NCBI RefSeq assembly: GCF_014695585.1
Contig: NZ_JACJON010000054.1
Coordinates: 1 to 64,000, forward strand
Source: Microcoleus sp. FACHB-831
Lineage (GTDB): Bacteria > Cyanobacteriota > Cyanobacteriia > Cyanobacteriales > FACHB-T130
DNA: 64,000 nucleotides
Direction: 5' to 3'
Numbering within the stretch: position 1 is the first letter of the stretch; every line of letters starts with the position of its first letter. The notes beneath the pieces are model-generated. The model was not told the DNA's origin. It saw only the letters and a program-made list of their open reading frames with translations, and did not search any database. Of this stretch, positions 63,096-64,000 are shown in pieces. A program made the translations under genes and the position numbers.

Positions 63096-63558
63096 TTTAA
63101 AGCAAGAGGGCGCGATCGCCCACCTGTTTAGTCTTGCTAGCGAACCCTTAAAGTGCGTGAAGCGTCAGCGAAGCCAAAGGCGTTAGCGATTCCCATAGGG
63201 AATTGCATACTGGATCTAAAACACCCTTCGACCCCAGCAAGCAACCGGGGGGGTCGAAGGCTGATGACGCAACAGCAGGTAATCCCCATCTCTAGCGAAC
63301 AGTGGGGAGCAATGCTTTATTACCAATAGCGAATTGATGTCTTTTCGGTGAGTTAATTTCAACTCAGATACCTTCAAGACACTACTTTAGGTATGTTTCT
63401 CGTGGCAGATGCAGGCGTAGGTATAGACATACTAACTTTAACAGTATCGGCTAAAACATTTAGCCAAATTTAAATTCAACGGATGGCTTGGGAACTTACG
63501 GGGAGTTTCTTAAGCCAGGTGCGTTGCTGCGTCTATTTTGAATATGGAGGAGATTTGT
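63096..63558. other. Intergenic region with a strong hairpin
   Basis: About 460 bases without a supportable gene. The main element is the 11-base perfect inverted repeat CCTTCGACCCC...GGGGTCGAAGG at 63225-63260 (listed separately). Confidence 0.45.
63225..63260. repeat. 11-base inverted repeat (CCTTCGACCCC)
   Basis: CCTTCGACCCC (63225-63235) and GGGGTCGAAGG (63250-63260) form a perfect stem with a 14-base loop. No T run follows. It is a repeat or terminator after the YfhO-like gene. Confidence 0.7.
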
Positions 63559-64000
63559 ATGACCATTGAGTTACGAGAAGACGTTGCCTACATTTTGTTG
63601 AAAAAAATCGGCGAAACGCAGGAAGGCGAAGCCCAGCAAGAAGTTAAATTCACTGAAGCAGATTTCGGTGGCCTGCAAGTTACACCCGTAGATTTGCTAG
63701 GACACCTAGATTATTTAAATCAAAAACAATATATCCACGCTGAATTTACGGGTAATGCCTACGCCAACCAGGAAGATGTTCCTGACGCGGCTAACCCTAA
63801 AGAATTCGATTTCAGAATCGCTAATTCTTTTGGTGCGTCCGATGGCCCCCTGCCTCACTTAATTACCTTTAAAAGTGCCGCATTAACAGAAAAAGGCCGC
63901 AAGCTTCTCGAAGAAATGGATGCAAATCCTCCTAAGTCTCTCGGAGAAGGGCCAACAGTACCTATTTACGACAAAGATATGCCCTTCCTAGAGAAGGTCA
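63559..64000 (+). CDS. Hypothetical protein, cut by the right edge
   Basis: The first 147 residues are present; the gene runs past the window. ATG 63559 is preceded by GGAGGAG at ~6 bases. It begins MTIELREDVAYILLKKIGET and is acidic, with a segment ITFKSAALTEKGRKLLEEMD that resembles a winged-helix-type helix-turn-helix. No family is recognised. Confidence 0.65.
   Translation, partial: MTIELREDVAYILLKKIGETQEGEAQQEVKFTEADFGGLQVTPVDLLGHLDYLNQKQYIHAEFTGNAYANQEDVPDAANPKEFDFRIANSFGASDGPLPHLITFKSAALTEKGRKLLEEMDANPPKSLGEGPTVPIYDKDMPFLEKV

Noticed and set aside
1-64000. CRISPR arrays
   Set aside because: No regularly spaced repeats of 24-40 bases were seen; the tandem units at 25459-25506 and 10204-10287 are coding or simple repeats.
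1-64000. tRNA or rRNA genes
   Set aside because: No T-loop GTTCRANYC within a cloverleaf-like context was seen by eye; a tRNAscan run would be decisive.

Overview
The window is chromosomal DNA of a cyanobacterium, almost certainly a filamentous one. The evidence is the very dense HIP1 octamer GCGATCGC on both strands and in genes, plus a set of cyanobacterial genes: SLH-domain porin, class II FBPase/SBPase, glutamyl-tRNA reductase, HLIP/SCP proteins, SigA, a UPF0182 membrane protein, the 2-oxoglutarate decarboxylase/SSADH pair, and a PatX-type RGSGR peptide precursor. No rRNA, tRNA, CRISPR array, prophage or intact insertion sequence was seen. The only mobile-element trace is a decayed transposase fragment at 30.7-30.9 kb.

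Layout. 0.4-6 kb: membrane-anchored esterase, outer-membrane porin, and a two-gene amino-acid ABC importer. 6-13 kb: small hypotheticals, the giant UPF0182 membrane protein, hemA and glpX (minus strand). 13.7-16.4 kb: glutaredoxin, tadA, plsC-like acyltransferase, LURP-one-like protein. 16.7-24.1 kb: a subtilisin-like protease, then two overlapping hybrid sensor kinases, one with a GAF domain carrying both cysteines of a DXCF cyanobacteriochrome. 24.8-26.8 kb: secreted repeat protein, BolA/monothiol glutaredoxin pair, a candidate orphan sRNA. 27.7-29.2 kb: an NrrA/Rre37-like regulator behind an NtcA-type promoter, then a two-gene light-stress operon with an HLR1 box. 29.3-35.3 kb: ABC ATPase, transposase relic, orphan C5-cytosine methyltransferase, MazF-type toxin pair, SDR protein, exonuclease III. 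35.5-39.6 kb: NAGPA-like secreted protein and the OGDC/SSADH pair that closes the cyanobacterial TCA cycle. 39.9-42.5 kb: a duplicated module of structured leader + single-domain response regulator + convergent DUF2294 gene. 42.7-49.6 kb: Zn dehydrogenase, patX, polysaccharide deacetylase, lipoprotein, and an ethylene-receptor-like kinase with a REC-EAL partner. 50.8-56.3 kb: sigA, two HLIP genes behind a second HLR1 promoter, a GH15/phosphorylase-kinase-like protein, and a 59-residue gene. 56.8-64 kb: LMW phosphatase, sensor kinase, UbiA-like prenyltransferase and YfhO-like membrane protein, and a gene running off the right edge.

How it fits together. The region is heavy in signalling: four sensor kinases, four REC proteins outside hybrid kinases, and three recognisable promoter types (NtcA, HLR1/RpaB, DIF-like TCCGGA). 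Both light-stress loci share one promoter geometry, with HLR1 lying over the -10 element. The regulator behind the NtcA site has the expected 22-base spacing to its -10, which also fixes its start codon. Short palindromic repeat families recur between genes and have entered the reading frames of at least three proteins.

Limits: all family calls come from reading motifs and gene order; no database search, RNA folding program or alignment was run.
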